Shown: one piece after another, positions 1-5,716 of the stretch
How the letters are laid out: every line of letters starts with the position of its first letter
How positions within the stretch are numbered: the first letter of the stretch is position 1
Assembly: GCA_036003885.1 (NCBI GenBank)
Contig: DASYSA010000676.1
Span: forward strand, 1 to 5,943
Source: DASYSA01 sp036003885
Lineage (GTDB): Bacteria > Acidobacteriota > Blastocatellia > UBA7656
Length of the DNA: 5,943 bases
Direction of reading: 5' to 3'
Notes under the pieces: generated by a model
Told to the model about the DNA's origin: nothing
Databases searched by the model: none
Seen by the model: only the letters and a program-made list of their open reading frames with translations
Translations under genes and position numbers: made by a program

Positions 1-1072
1 CAGGGTCTACCCAAATAGTATTCGAGCCATACCCGATCGCCGCAAAACTGGAGGCCGGTACCGAGGGCCACTGTTTCTGCTTTGTGTTCAGCCACCACAG
101 AAATCCATAATCCGGCCCGAGCGGTCCAGGCGTTGTTGCCATCCGAACCCACTTCTCGGAAATGAGCTGTTTGTCACCCCACTTTCCCCGCCGCAGGAAC
201 AGGTAACCAAATCGAGCCTCATCGCGAGTGCTGATCCATAAGCCGCCGCCCCAACGCGTGCCGCCGCTCACCGAAGTCATCTTCTTTCCGTCGATCATCA
301 CGTCGGAATTGTTGTAGCCGTGATACTGCCACGTGGAGGAAGCGTCTATGGGATCCATCACGTACTGTTTGATCACCTCGGGCAGCGGCCGCTTCCACAT
401 TCGCAGCAGCGAGAGCGAAAAGCGGTTGATGCGCACGTCGTTGTACTCATAGAACTCGCCCGGCTCTTTTAGCTCCCGCGGCTTGCGTTGGCCGGCGCCG
501 AAGGCCTCGACCCCGATGAAGTCGTGGGATTTGCCGAACATCGTGCCCTCCCACTCACTCGTCTGGTTAGCGTGATGGCGCCAGGTGATCTTAGAGTTAT
601 GCGGCGAATCATAGCCTCCGTCTTTGATGTAGTCGCGCACGGGATCGTCCACAGCCTTGATCATCCCGCGATCGATCGTGAGTCCAAGCACGGTCGACAG
701 AAAGCTCTTCGCGGCGCTGTAGGTGGGATCGATGCGCCGAGTGTCACCCCACTCAGCGACGATGTAGCCGTGCCGAAGAACGATGCCGTTTGTCTCGCCG
801 CGTTCTTTCGGAATCGGTCCGAGCAGCGCGCCGAAGGTTGCCACCTGAGTAGAGAAGTCGCGAGGCACTTTCGACTCCTGGGTCTTCGCAAATGCGACCG
901 CCTGTTCCAGCAGTGCGGGATCGAAACCAAGTTCGGCAGGCGGCTTAACCTGCCATTTGTCGCCGGCTGCCGGATAGTAGGTTGCAGAAGCCGACTTTTG
1001 TCCAACTGCGATCGTCGAACTGTTACCGAGCAGCGTCAGGGCGATAAGAGTGGTTATCAGAATTCGTCGCAT
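1..1072 (-). CDS. Exported serine hydrolase, beta-lactamase/PBP-like fold (partial, C-terminus beyond the left edge)
   Basis: The frame opens with ATG at 1072-1070 and stays open for 357 codons to the left edge without a stop. It begins MRRILITTLIALTLLGNSST, a basic start plus hydrophobic stretch typical of a Sec signal peptide, so the enzyme should act in the periplasm or outside. Around residue 118 the sequence YSAAKSFLST carries the SxxK motif, with Ser119 as predicted nucleophile and Lys122 as general base. Residues 210-212 (YND) match the usual Y-x-N position, and TSEWEG near 171-176 is typical of the family. The third motif, normally K/H-T/S-G, reads AIGYGSN near 346-351 and lacks Lys or His. 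Members of this family (PF00144) include class C beta-lactamases, D-amino-acid peptidases and esterases; I cannot tell which activity applies. It lies 21 bases downstream of the amidohydrolase and is probably co-transcribed with it. Fold assignment is firm, substrate unknown. Confidence 0.9.
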   Translation of the reverse strand, partial: MRRILITTLIALTLLGNSSTIAVGQKSASATYYPAAGDKWQVKPPAELGFDPALLEQAVAFAKTQESKVPRDFSTQVATFGALLGPIPKERGETNGIVLRHGYIVAEWGDTRRIDPTYSAAKSFLSTVLGLTIDRGMIKAVDDPVRDYIKDGGYDSPHNSKITWRHHANQTSEWEGTMFGKSHDFIGVEAFGAGQRKPRELKEPGEFYEYNDVRINRFSLSLLRMWKRPLPEVIKQYVMDPIDASSTWQYHGYNNSDVMIDGKKMTSVSGGTRWGGGLWISTRDEARFGYLFLRRGKWGDKQLISEKWVRMATTPGPLGPDYGFLWWLNTKQKQWPSVPASSFAAIGYGSNTIWVDP

Positions 1073-1078
1073 GTTTTG

Positions 1079-1085
1079 CCTCCTC
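1079..1085 (-). promoter_or_regulatory. Strong Shine-Dalgarno site of the serine hydrolase gene
   Basis: On the minus strand the bases GAGGAGG stand 6 bases before the ATG at 1072. This near-perfect match to the anti-Shine-Dalgarno sequence fixes the start and supports this gene being real despite having no stop in the window. The site lies inside the 21-base gap after the amidohydrolase stop codon, as expected within an operon. Confidence 0.8.
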
Positions 1086-1093
1086 TTTGATCA

Positions 1094-2422
1094 CTAGAAC
1101 CCATAGAGCTTAGCCGCATTCTCGCGGAGCACCATGCGTGCAAGTTCCGATGCTCTGTCACGAGTGATCTCTCCATCATTCATCATTCCCGTAAGGGCCA
1201 ACGCAAGCGCCTGCCGCGCAGTTTGAGCCGCAAGCCATCCGGTCTCTTCCCACCCGATCTCGCCAAAAGAAGGCGAAGCGTCCGTTCCGAACAGAATCTT
1301 CTCCGGATAGTATTCGAGCCAGTTGCGCAGCACGGAGCTTAGATCGCGAGGATAGAAGAACAAGTCCTGCGCCGAAAAGTCGGTCCACACGTTTGGCTTG
1401 CTCAGCAGCCCCGCGGTAGCCCGCGTGTAAGGATAGCCGCCATGCACGATCACGAAATTCGTTTTGCGCAGCGACGGGTCGTTGAAAACCGAATCGAGCA
1501 AGACAGGATGGCTGCCGCTCTGCACGTAGCTGCCTCCGCCTCCGTCAAAGACGTGAATGTGAACTGCCATACCCAACCGCCCCGCCTCGCGGCATGTGTA
1601 CCTGAAGAGAAAATCCTGAAGCGTTGTGTAGTCGGCGGCCGGCGGTTCGCCTCCCCTGGCCCAGCGCTGATAAACGGGGCTCGCGTCGCTCTCGTCCGGG
1701 GTGGCGAACCAGAGGCCCCGCAGATAGGCGATCTCGAATTTCACCGCCACCGCGCCACCGCGCTTATGACGTTCGAGCGTCGGTGTAACGACTCCGGCGA
1801 GGTACTCTTTAAGCGTCGCAGGAAGTGCATTTAGATTCAGATCACTCAGGTAACGCTTTAATAGCCGTTCTTCGGCGGGATAGAAGGCGCGGTAGTCGAG
1901 ATTCGCTCGTTTGGCCACTTCATTATTCAGCGGAAAGATGAGCGCGTCGACGTAGGAGACCCATCGAAAGCGCGGCGCGGCGAGGCCTCGCCCCATTGCA
2001 ACGCGATTGGCGAGCATAGTCTCGATGCCCAGTTGATCCAGGACCCAGGCCGGATAGCCATCGCCGCGTTCACGTTTCACACGGGCCTTGGTTTCGGCTA
2101 GCTCGCGGACGTGTGCTTCGGTCATGTCTTGGTACTTGTAGCCAAAGAGCGCGCGCCATGCTGCGGTGTATTCGAGATTGTCCGGGCGGAGTCGAACCAT
2201 CAGCGGGAACGGTTCGAGCAACTCGAAGGGCAGGGCATCGTACTCGTGATCTTCTTCGCCGGGACCGACTACGCGAGTGACATGCGTGTGATTGTCTATT
2301 GCCTTTATTTTGGCAATCTCAGCCACGAGCTTGGGATCGGCGACCGTCTGCGCGGTCATTGGACGCGAAAGCAGAGGGAGGACCAAGGAGCACAACGAGA
2401 GCAGCGTGAGCATTCGTTTCAT
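1094..2422 (-). CDS. Exported metal-dependent amidohydrolase (Amidohydro_2-like TIM barrel)
   Basis: A 442-residue protein that starts MKRMLTLLSLCSLVLPLLS, a signal peptide with probable cleavage near Ala24-Gln25, so it is predicted to be exported. The mature part shows metal-binding landmarks of the amidohydrolase superfamily in order: IDNHTH at 42-47 (HxH, His45 and His47, end of strand 1), VKFE with Lys228, HIH at 288-290, VHGG with His327, and FGTDASP with Asp381 as probable catalytic Asp. Such enzymes use one or two divalent metals to hydrolyse or decarboxylate small molecules. The layout fits the Amidohydro_2 group (PF04909) better than dihydroorotase or urease types; the substrate cannot be read from sequence. 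ATG 2422 is preferred over the in-frame ATG at 2413 (residue 4) because the Shine-Dalgarno site is well spaced only for the former. It is the first gene of a likely two-gene leftward operon and is divergent from the CocE-like gene. Confidence 0.9.
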   Translation of the reverse strand: MKRMLTLLSLCSLVLPLLSRPMTAQTVADPKLVAEIAKIKAIDNHTHVTRVVGPGEEDHEYDALPFELLEPFPLMVRLRPDNLEYTAAWRALFGYKYQDMTEAHVRELAETKARVKRERGDGYPAWVLDQLGIETMLANRVAMGRGLAAPRFRWVSYVDALIFPLNNEVAKRANLDYRAFYPAEERLLKRYLSDLNLNALPATLKEYLAGVVTPTLERHKRGGAVAVKFEIAYLRGLWFATPDESDASPVYQRWARGGEPPAADYTTLQDFLFRYTCREAGRLGMAVHIHVFDGGGGSYVQSGSHPVLLDSVFNDPSLRKTNFVIVHGGYPYTRATAGLLSKPNVWTDFSAQDLFFYPRDLSSVLRNWLEYYPEKILFGTDASPSFGEIGWEETGWLAAQTARQALALALTGMMNDGEITRDRASELARMVLRENAAKLYGF

Positions 2423-2429
2423 GGGCTGA

Positions 2430-2437
2430 CCTCTCCT
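2430..2437 (-). promoter_or_regulatory. Shine-Dalgarno site of the amidohydrolase gene
   Basis: Read on the minus strand, AGGAGAGG stands 7 bases before ATG 2422. The spacing selects this start over the internal ATG three codons later. Confidence 0.7.
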
Positions 2438-2458
2438 TTTGAGTGTGAGAAGTTCAAC

Positions 2459-2467
2459 ATAATAGCA
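2459..2467 (-). promoter_or_regulatory. Candidate extended -10 promoter for the leftward operon
   Basis: On the minus strand TGC-TATTAT gives an extended -10 element (TGn followed by a 5 of 6 match to TATAAT). Transcription would begin near 2452, leaving a leader of about 30 bases before ATG 2422. No good -35 hexamer is seen at 16-18 bases upstream, which is tolerable for extended -10 promoters. Assigned by eye only. Confidence 0.4.
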
Positions 2468-2608
2468 AAGAACGGCGAGAGTGATTAGCGAGTCTATGAC
2501 ATTTTATTCCGAGTCCATCCCTGTTTCTTCCGACGGAGCGTTGCGATTTTGGGGTGTGGAACATTGTTTCTCATTAACCCTCACTGAAGAGAGGTGTTGA
2601 TGAGACAG

Positions 2609-2634
2609 GTCGCGGTGAAGCACTTTTTCGCGAC
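2609..2634. repeat. Inverted repeat with GTCGCG and CGCGAC arms
   Basis: GTCGCG at 2609-2614 and its exact complement CGCGAC at 2629-2634 flank a 14-base spacer that contains five T in a row. The same core recurs as GTCGCGAC inside the palindrome at 2721-2730. It could be a binding site for a dimeric regulator or a weak hairpin. Six-base arms of CG-rich sequence can occur by chance, so this is tentative. Confidence 0.35.
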
Positions 2635-2685
2635 GGACAACCCTTAGCGTGTCGCTCAAATTCATGACGCGCACCCATCTTCACC

Positions 2686-2715
2686 TTGAGCTGAATAAGC
2701 GTAGGCTGTTATAAC
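2686..2715 (+). promoter_or_regulatory. Candidate sigma-70-type promoter of the CocE-like gene
   Basis: TTGAGC at 2686-2691 (4 of 6 to TTGACA) and TATAAC at 2710-2715 (5 of 6 to TATAAT) are separated by 18 bases, and TGT just before the -10 box makes it an extended -10. Predicted transcription start is near 2721-2723, about 38 bases before the coding start. This is the best promoter match seen in the window; it has not been tested by any computation. Confidence 0.55.
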
Positions 2716-2720
2716 TTGGG

Positions 2721-2730
2721 AGTCGCGACT
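2721..2730. promoter_or_regulatory. Perfect 10-bp palindrome AGTCGCGACT, operator-like
   Basis: AGTCGCGACT equals its own reverse complement. Allowing one mismatched pair (2720/2731), symmetry extends by two more base pairs at 2718-2719 with 2732-2733. It begins 5 bases after the -10 box and so covers the predicted transcription start, a common place for a repressor operator. No regulator gene lies in this window. Operator role is inferred from position and symmetry. Confidence 0.4.
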
Positions 2731-2732
2731 GC

Positions 2733-2753
2733 CTCTTCTCCTGCAGAGAAGAG
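2733..2753 (+). promoter_or_regulatory. Leader hairpin whose right arm holds the ribosome-binding region
   Basis: CTCTTCTC at 2733-2740 is the exact complement of GAGAAGAG at 2746-2753, with a 5-base loop CTGCA. The right arm is the only purine-rich, Shine-Dalgarno-like stretch before the CocE-like start, 6 bases from GTG 2760 and 9 from ATG 2763. When folded, the 8-bp stem would hide it, which could limit translation. The pairing is seen in the sequence; the regulatory effect is inferred. Confidence 0.45.
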
Positions 2754-2759
2754 TATGCC

Positions 2760-4427
2760 GTGATGTTCAAGTCAAAGCCGCTAGCCTTAGCAATCCTATC
2801 CGCACTTTTTATAGCGCCCTGCCTGCTGTCGAGCTCTCACACTCGCGCGGATATTCTCGTAGACATTTCAACCCGCTTCATAGACGTCCCACAGGGTTCA
2901 TCCCCAGAACCGGTGAGGCTCGCGGCAACGTTGTATCAGCCGCGCTTCTTCCCTTCAGCTCCGGCGGTCATCTACATTCACGGCTGGGGAGGCCATCGCC
3001 TCACCGGCTCGGATAACCTCGCCTACTATGTGGCCGCCGCGGGGTACACCGTTCTTTCCTACACCGCTCGCGGCCTTGGCGACGGTGAATCCGGCGGCCG
3101 CGCCACGATTGCGGGCCCGGACGAACTGGAAGATCTGCGGCACGTTATCGATTGGCTTACAAACGATCCCGATAATGCAATCGGGCCAAGAGTGACTAAG
3201 ATAGGTGTAGTCGGCGGCTCATACGGGGGCGGACACGGTTTTCAAATCTCTTCTGATCCTCGTGTCTCAGCCGTCATTCCGCTCGTAGGCTGGACTGACC
3301 TGGAGCAATCTCTCTTTCCAAACGGAGTGGTGAATTACCGGCTCGGAATCGGCGAGTTCTACTCGGGCCTTGATCAGCAGGTCGGCCAGGCCCCCTTCTT
3401 TAACTACAGCCGGCTCGAGTTTGACATACTCGATGCGGCCGCCGAGGGCCGGTTGCCGGACAGCAGCGTCAGGCAGCAGCTCCGGGCTCGCTCGATTGCT
3501 CAGCGGGACGCTAACGGGCGAGAGATCCTGGATGAATCGCGCCAACCTCGCGCGCCGGTGTTCATCATTCAGTCCTGGGACGACTACCTTTTCCCTTCCA
3601 CCCAGGTGCTGGATGTGTTCTCTCAGATAACCGCGCCAAAACAGATATACCTGGGCCGCCAGGGTCATCCGCCCGAAGGTCACAGCTTCGAGGGCGAGGA
3701 GTTGTACATCGCGACGCAGGTTCTTCGTTGGTTCGATTATTACCTTCGCGGAATAGGCGGCAAAGACTCGCGATCTGTGACCAGTGCCCCTGCGCCGTTT
3801 GAAGTTGTGCCGTACACTGCCAGGCAGTTTCCATCGGATGATATCTCTTCGCTGTGGCTTTTCCTGAAGCCTGGGGGGATACTCTCGCGCAAGAAAAAGG
3901 GGCCTGACGAGCCGGGTACGGCAGGCGGAGTCTTTCGGCCGGAGCAGGTTCGAAGCTCACGTCTCGGAGCCGAGATACCGACGCAGAGTGAGATGCTAAG
4001 CGGTCACGCGGAAGCGATTGCCTCTGTGCCTGCGAAGCTCGAGTACACTTTCGCACCCTGGGAAACCGAGACCGAGATGATCGGGAGCAGCGAGTTCACG
4101 CTCAACGTGAGCAGCTTGACATCCGCAGATGTTGACCTGATCGCGCGAACATACGATGTCGCGCCCGACGGAACCGAGACGGAGGTGACCGTGGGTGTCA
4201 TGAGAGTCACCGGTCTTTCACCGGGCGAGGTGCGGACGGTGACCTTCAAAGACTATGGTGACGATTGGGTCTTTGCCGCGGGTCACTCGCTCAGAATCAA
4301 GATTTCGAACATTGATTTTCCGGCCTTCAGAACGCCCGGCTCGAATGACAACGTCCGATCGGAGATCACTATTCACACCGGTAAGAAGTTCCGGTCCAGG
4401 ATAACGGTCCCACTCCGCGTGAGTTGA
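2760..4427 (+). CDS. Exported CocE/NonD-type alpha/beta hydrolase with C-terminal jelly-roll domain
   Basis: A 555-residue protein with a signal peptide (hydrophobic about residues 8-24, likely cleavage near Ala30). Residues roughly 45-330 form an alpha/beta hydrolase of the X-Pro dipeptidyl-peptidase S15/CocE type: HGWGG at 74-78 near the oxyanion hole, GGSYGG at 152-157 with nucleophile Ser154, WDDYLFP at 273-279 with probable acid Asp275, and GH at 302-303 with probable His303. The Asp-to-His distance of 28 residues equals that of cocaine esterase CocE (Asp259, His287). Residues about 410-550 fit the PepX_C jelly roll, ending with LRIKISNIDFPAF at 511-523. Such enzymes cleave esters, acylated amides or Xaa-Pro peptides; the substrate here is unknown. 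The start may be GTG 2760 or ATG 2763; the ribosome binding site is poor and lies in a hairpin. No clear terminator follows. Confidence 0.92.
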   Translation: MMFKSKPLALAILSALFIAPCLLSSSHTRADILVDISTRFIDVPQGSSPEPVRLAATLYQPRFFPSAPAVIYIHGWGGHRLTGSDNLAYYVAAAGYTVLSYTARGLGDGESGGRATIAGPDELEDLRHVIDWLTNDPDNAIGPRVTKIGVVGGSYGGGHGFQISSDPRVSAVIPLVGWTDLEQSLFPNGVVNYRLGIGEFYSGLDQQVGQAPFFNYSRLEFDILDAAAEGRLPDSSVRQQLRARSIAQRDANGREILDESRQPRAPVFIIQSWDDYLFPSTQVLDVFSQITAPKQIYLGRQGHPPEGHSFEGEELYIATQVLRWFDYYLRGIGGKDSRSVTSAPAPFEVVPYTARQFPSDDISSLWLFLKPGGILSRKKKGPDEPGTAGGVFRPEQVRSSRLGAEIPTQSEMLSGHAEAIASVPAKLEYTFAPWETETEMIGSSEFTLNVSSLTSADVDLIARTYDVAPDGTETEVTVGVMRVTGLSPGEVRTVTFKDYGDDWVFAAGHSLRIKISNIDFPAFRTPGSNDNVRSEITIHTGKKFRSRITVPLRVS

Positions 4428-4454
4428 TTGAGCAGCCAAGCGCGGGAAGACTGA

Positions 4455-4697
4455 ACCTGGCCAGTTTCTGAAATCAGAAATCGCAGAATCGAGGGCCTGA
4501 CCCCCTTCAACTCGCCACGTTCTTCGGGCCTCTGCGTGAACTCGACTCGAAACTTTGACAACTGTGATTCACCAGAGCGACGTGCCATACATCAGTTGGC
4601 TTACTACAGAAGGACCGAGAAGGTCGAGTTGTTCCGGTACAACCCGAATTATCCTGAAGAAGGAATGCGGACCGTATTGCTTAGGGGGAAGGAATGA
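4455..4697 (+). pseudogene. Possible gene remnant or unrecognised small frame
   Basis: The frame is open from just after a TGA at 4452-4454 to a TGA at 4695-4697. Its last part, from about 4557, translates to a strikingly protein-like tail: RAIHQLAYYRRTEKVELF followed by RYNPNYPEEGMRTVLLRGKE. There is no in-frame ATG before the late GMRT methionine; the only reasonable start is GTG 4536 (53 codons), and no Shine-Dalgarno site precedes it. I do not recognise the family. It could be the 3' end of a decayed or deleted gene, or chance. Confidence 0.2.
4465..4480. repeat. Short palindrome TTTCTGA-AA-TCAGAAA
   Basis: Seven-base arms that are exact complements flank two central bases. It starts 38 bases after the stop of the CocE-like gene. 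No T run follows, so it is a poor intrinsic terminator; it could be a protein-binding site or a weak hairpin. Confidence 0.35.
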
Positions 4698-4786
4698 TGG
4701 TGTTTCCTTAATTTATGTCTCTCCATGCCTATCCGTAAGCCTCCAATTGCTCAATCTTCTGGCGCACGAGATGCCTTCTCTCTAAA

Positions 4787-5716
4787 ATGCCAGCCGTGGA
4801 GTCAAGCGGCGCCGTCCAATCAGCCATCTCAATTCGCGGCATAACTAAACGCTACGGAAAGCTCACTGCCGTGGCCAATCTCAACCTTGAAGTGAATCAC
4901 GGGGAGATCCTCGGATTCCTCGGACTCAACGGCGCCGGCAAGACTACAACTATTCGCATACTTCTCGACCTGCTCAGGCCTTCAAGCGGCAACGCCTTCA
5001 TTTTGGGTCACGATTGTCAGGCCGACGGTCTCGAAGCGAGGTCGCTCACCGGATACCTGCCCGGCGAGATGGGAATACTCTCCCATCTAACCGGCCGTGA
5101 GGTGCTCGATTTCCTGGGAGGACTCGGCCGGCAGAGACCCGACAACCAGTACCTTCGTGAGCTTCAAGAGCGATTGGATCTTGCGGACAGGGACCTGCAC
5201 CGTAAGTTGCGCGAATACAGCACCGGCATGAAGCGGAAGCTGGGACTGCTTCAAGCCCTCCAGCACGACCCTCCTCTTTTGATTCTGGACGAACCCACCG
5301 AAGGGCTCGATCCGTTGATGCAGGAGTCTTTCTATCAATTGTTGACCGACCTCCAGCGCCGAGGACGAACGGTCTTCATGTCGTCGCACGTCCTCTCTGA
5401 AGTGGCGCGCGTCTGCGATCGAGTGGCCTTGCTGCGCAAAGGTGAGCTTGCGCTGCTTTCGACGGTTGGGGAGATCCGCAAGCTGGCTGCTCGTCGCGTG
5501 CGAATCTTCTTCTCCGAAGACGTGAACCTAGCACCGGCTTTTCCGCCCGGCCACGAGGTCGTCGAAATCAAACCGCGCATCTGGACACTGCGAGTTGAAG
5601 GCTTGCTGGGGCCGCTGCTGAACACTCTTGCAGCCCTTCCGGTGAAAGACCTCGAAGTCGAAGAGCCGCGACTCGAAGACGTGCTGATCAAGTATTATCG
5701 CGAGGGCGCTGTATGA
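4787..5716 (+). CDS. ABC-2-type transporter, ATP-binding subunit
   Basis: A 309-residue cytoplasmic ATPase with every nucleotide-binding landmark: Walker A GLNGAGKTT at 46-54 (Lys52), a Q-loop region reading GYLPGEMG near 89-96, the signature YSTGM at 144-148 in place of LSGGQ, Walker B LLILDE at 164-169 (Glu169 catalytic), D-loop GLDP at 173-176, and the switch His201 in SSHVLSE. The C-terminal region after about 230, ending RLEDVLIKYYRE, is the accessory tail usual in DrrA/CcmA-like exporters. It powers an export permease encoded directly downstream, with which it overlaps by ATGA at 5713-5716. ATG 4787 is the first possible start after an in-frame TAA at 4736-4738. No Shine-Dalgarno sequence precedes it, which is unusual next to the other genes here. 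The cargo (drug, lipid or other) cannot be inferred. Confidence 0.95.
   Translation: MPAVESSGAVQSAISIRGITKRYGKLTAVANLNLEVNHGEILGFLGLNGAGKTTTIRILLDLLRPSSGNAFILGHDCQADGLEARSLTGYLPGEMGILSHLTGREVLDFLGGLGRQRPDNQYLRELQERLDLADRDLHRKLREYSTGMKRKLGLLQALQHDPPLLILDEPTEGLDPLMQESFYQLLTDLQRRGRTVFMSSHVLSEVARVCDRVALLRKGELALLSTVGEIRKLAARRVRIFFSEDVNLAPAFPPGHEVVEIKPRIWTLRVEGLLGPLLNTLAALPVKDLEVEEPRLEDVLIKYYREGAV
5702..5706 (+). promoter_or_regulatory. Shine-Dalgarno site of the permease gene
   Basis: GAGGG, located inside the last codons of the ATPase gene, stands 6 bases before ATG 5713. With the ATGA overlap it supports coupled translation of the two subunits. Confidence 0.6.

Larger units (their letters stand above)
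4428..4786. other. 359-base stretch without a convincing intact gene
   Basis: This gap between the CocE-like gene and the ABC ATPase holds a 16-base palindrome (4465-4480), a protein-like open frame ending at 4697, and a weak AT-rich hairpin with arms AAGGAA 4689-4694 and TTCCTT 4704-4709. No GC-rich stem followed by a T run is present, so I see no intrinsic terminator for the upstream gene. I also find no well-spaced -35/-10 pair for the ATPase gene. A second frame open from TTG 4555 to TAA 4783-4785 has no start signal and its translation is not gene-like. Confidence 0.6.

Noticed and set aside
488..1090. Plus-strand open frame of 200 codons
   Set aside because: It lies antisense to the partial serine hydrolase, whose signal peptide, ribosome site and SxxK motif show that the minus strand is coding. 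The plus-strand translation resembles no family.
15..1321. Exact 15-base repeat ATAGTATTCGAGCCA at 15-29 and 1307-1321
   Set aside because: The copies are read in different codon phases of two unrelated genes and the flanks do not match, so common codons or chance explain it.
1442..1834. Plus-strand open frame of 130 codons inside the amidohydrolase
   Set aside because: Antisense shadow: the minus-strand frame carries all amidohydrolase metal motifs through this interval.
3565..4056. Minus-strand open frame of 163 codons, and the neighbouring one at 3267-3683
   Set aside because: Both are antisense to the CocE-like hydrolase, including its Asp and His catalytic region, and have low-complexity, Arg/Ser/Pro-rich translations typical of shadow frames.
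4491..4508. GGGCCTGACCCCC, reminiscent of REP-type elements associated with Y1 transposases
   Set aside because: Only one copy is present, the possible stem is three to four base pairs, and no transposase gene is nearby.
4373..4588. Minus-strand open frame of 71 codons
   Set aside because: It overlaps the 3' end of the CocE-like gene antisense, lacks a Shine-Dalgarno site before its ATG, and shows no recognisable motif.
4689..4709. Hairpin with AAGGAA and TTCCTT arms as a terminator
   Set aside because: The stem is six weak pairs with a 9-base loop and is followed by AATTTATG and not a T run.
4555..4785. Plus-strand frame of 76 codons starting with TTG
   Set aside because: No ribosome site before the TTG, and the translation is not protein-like. 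The overlapping frame ending at 4697 looks more coding-like.
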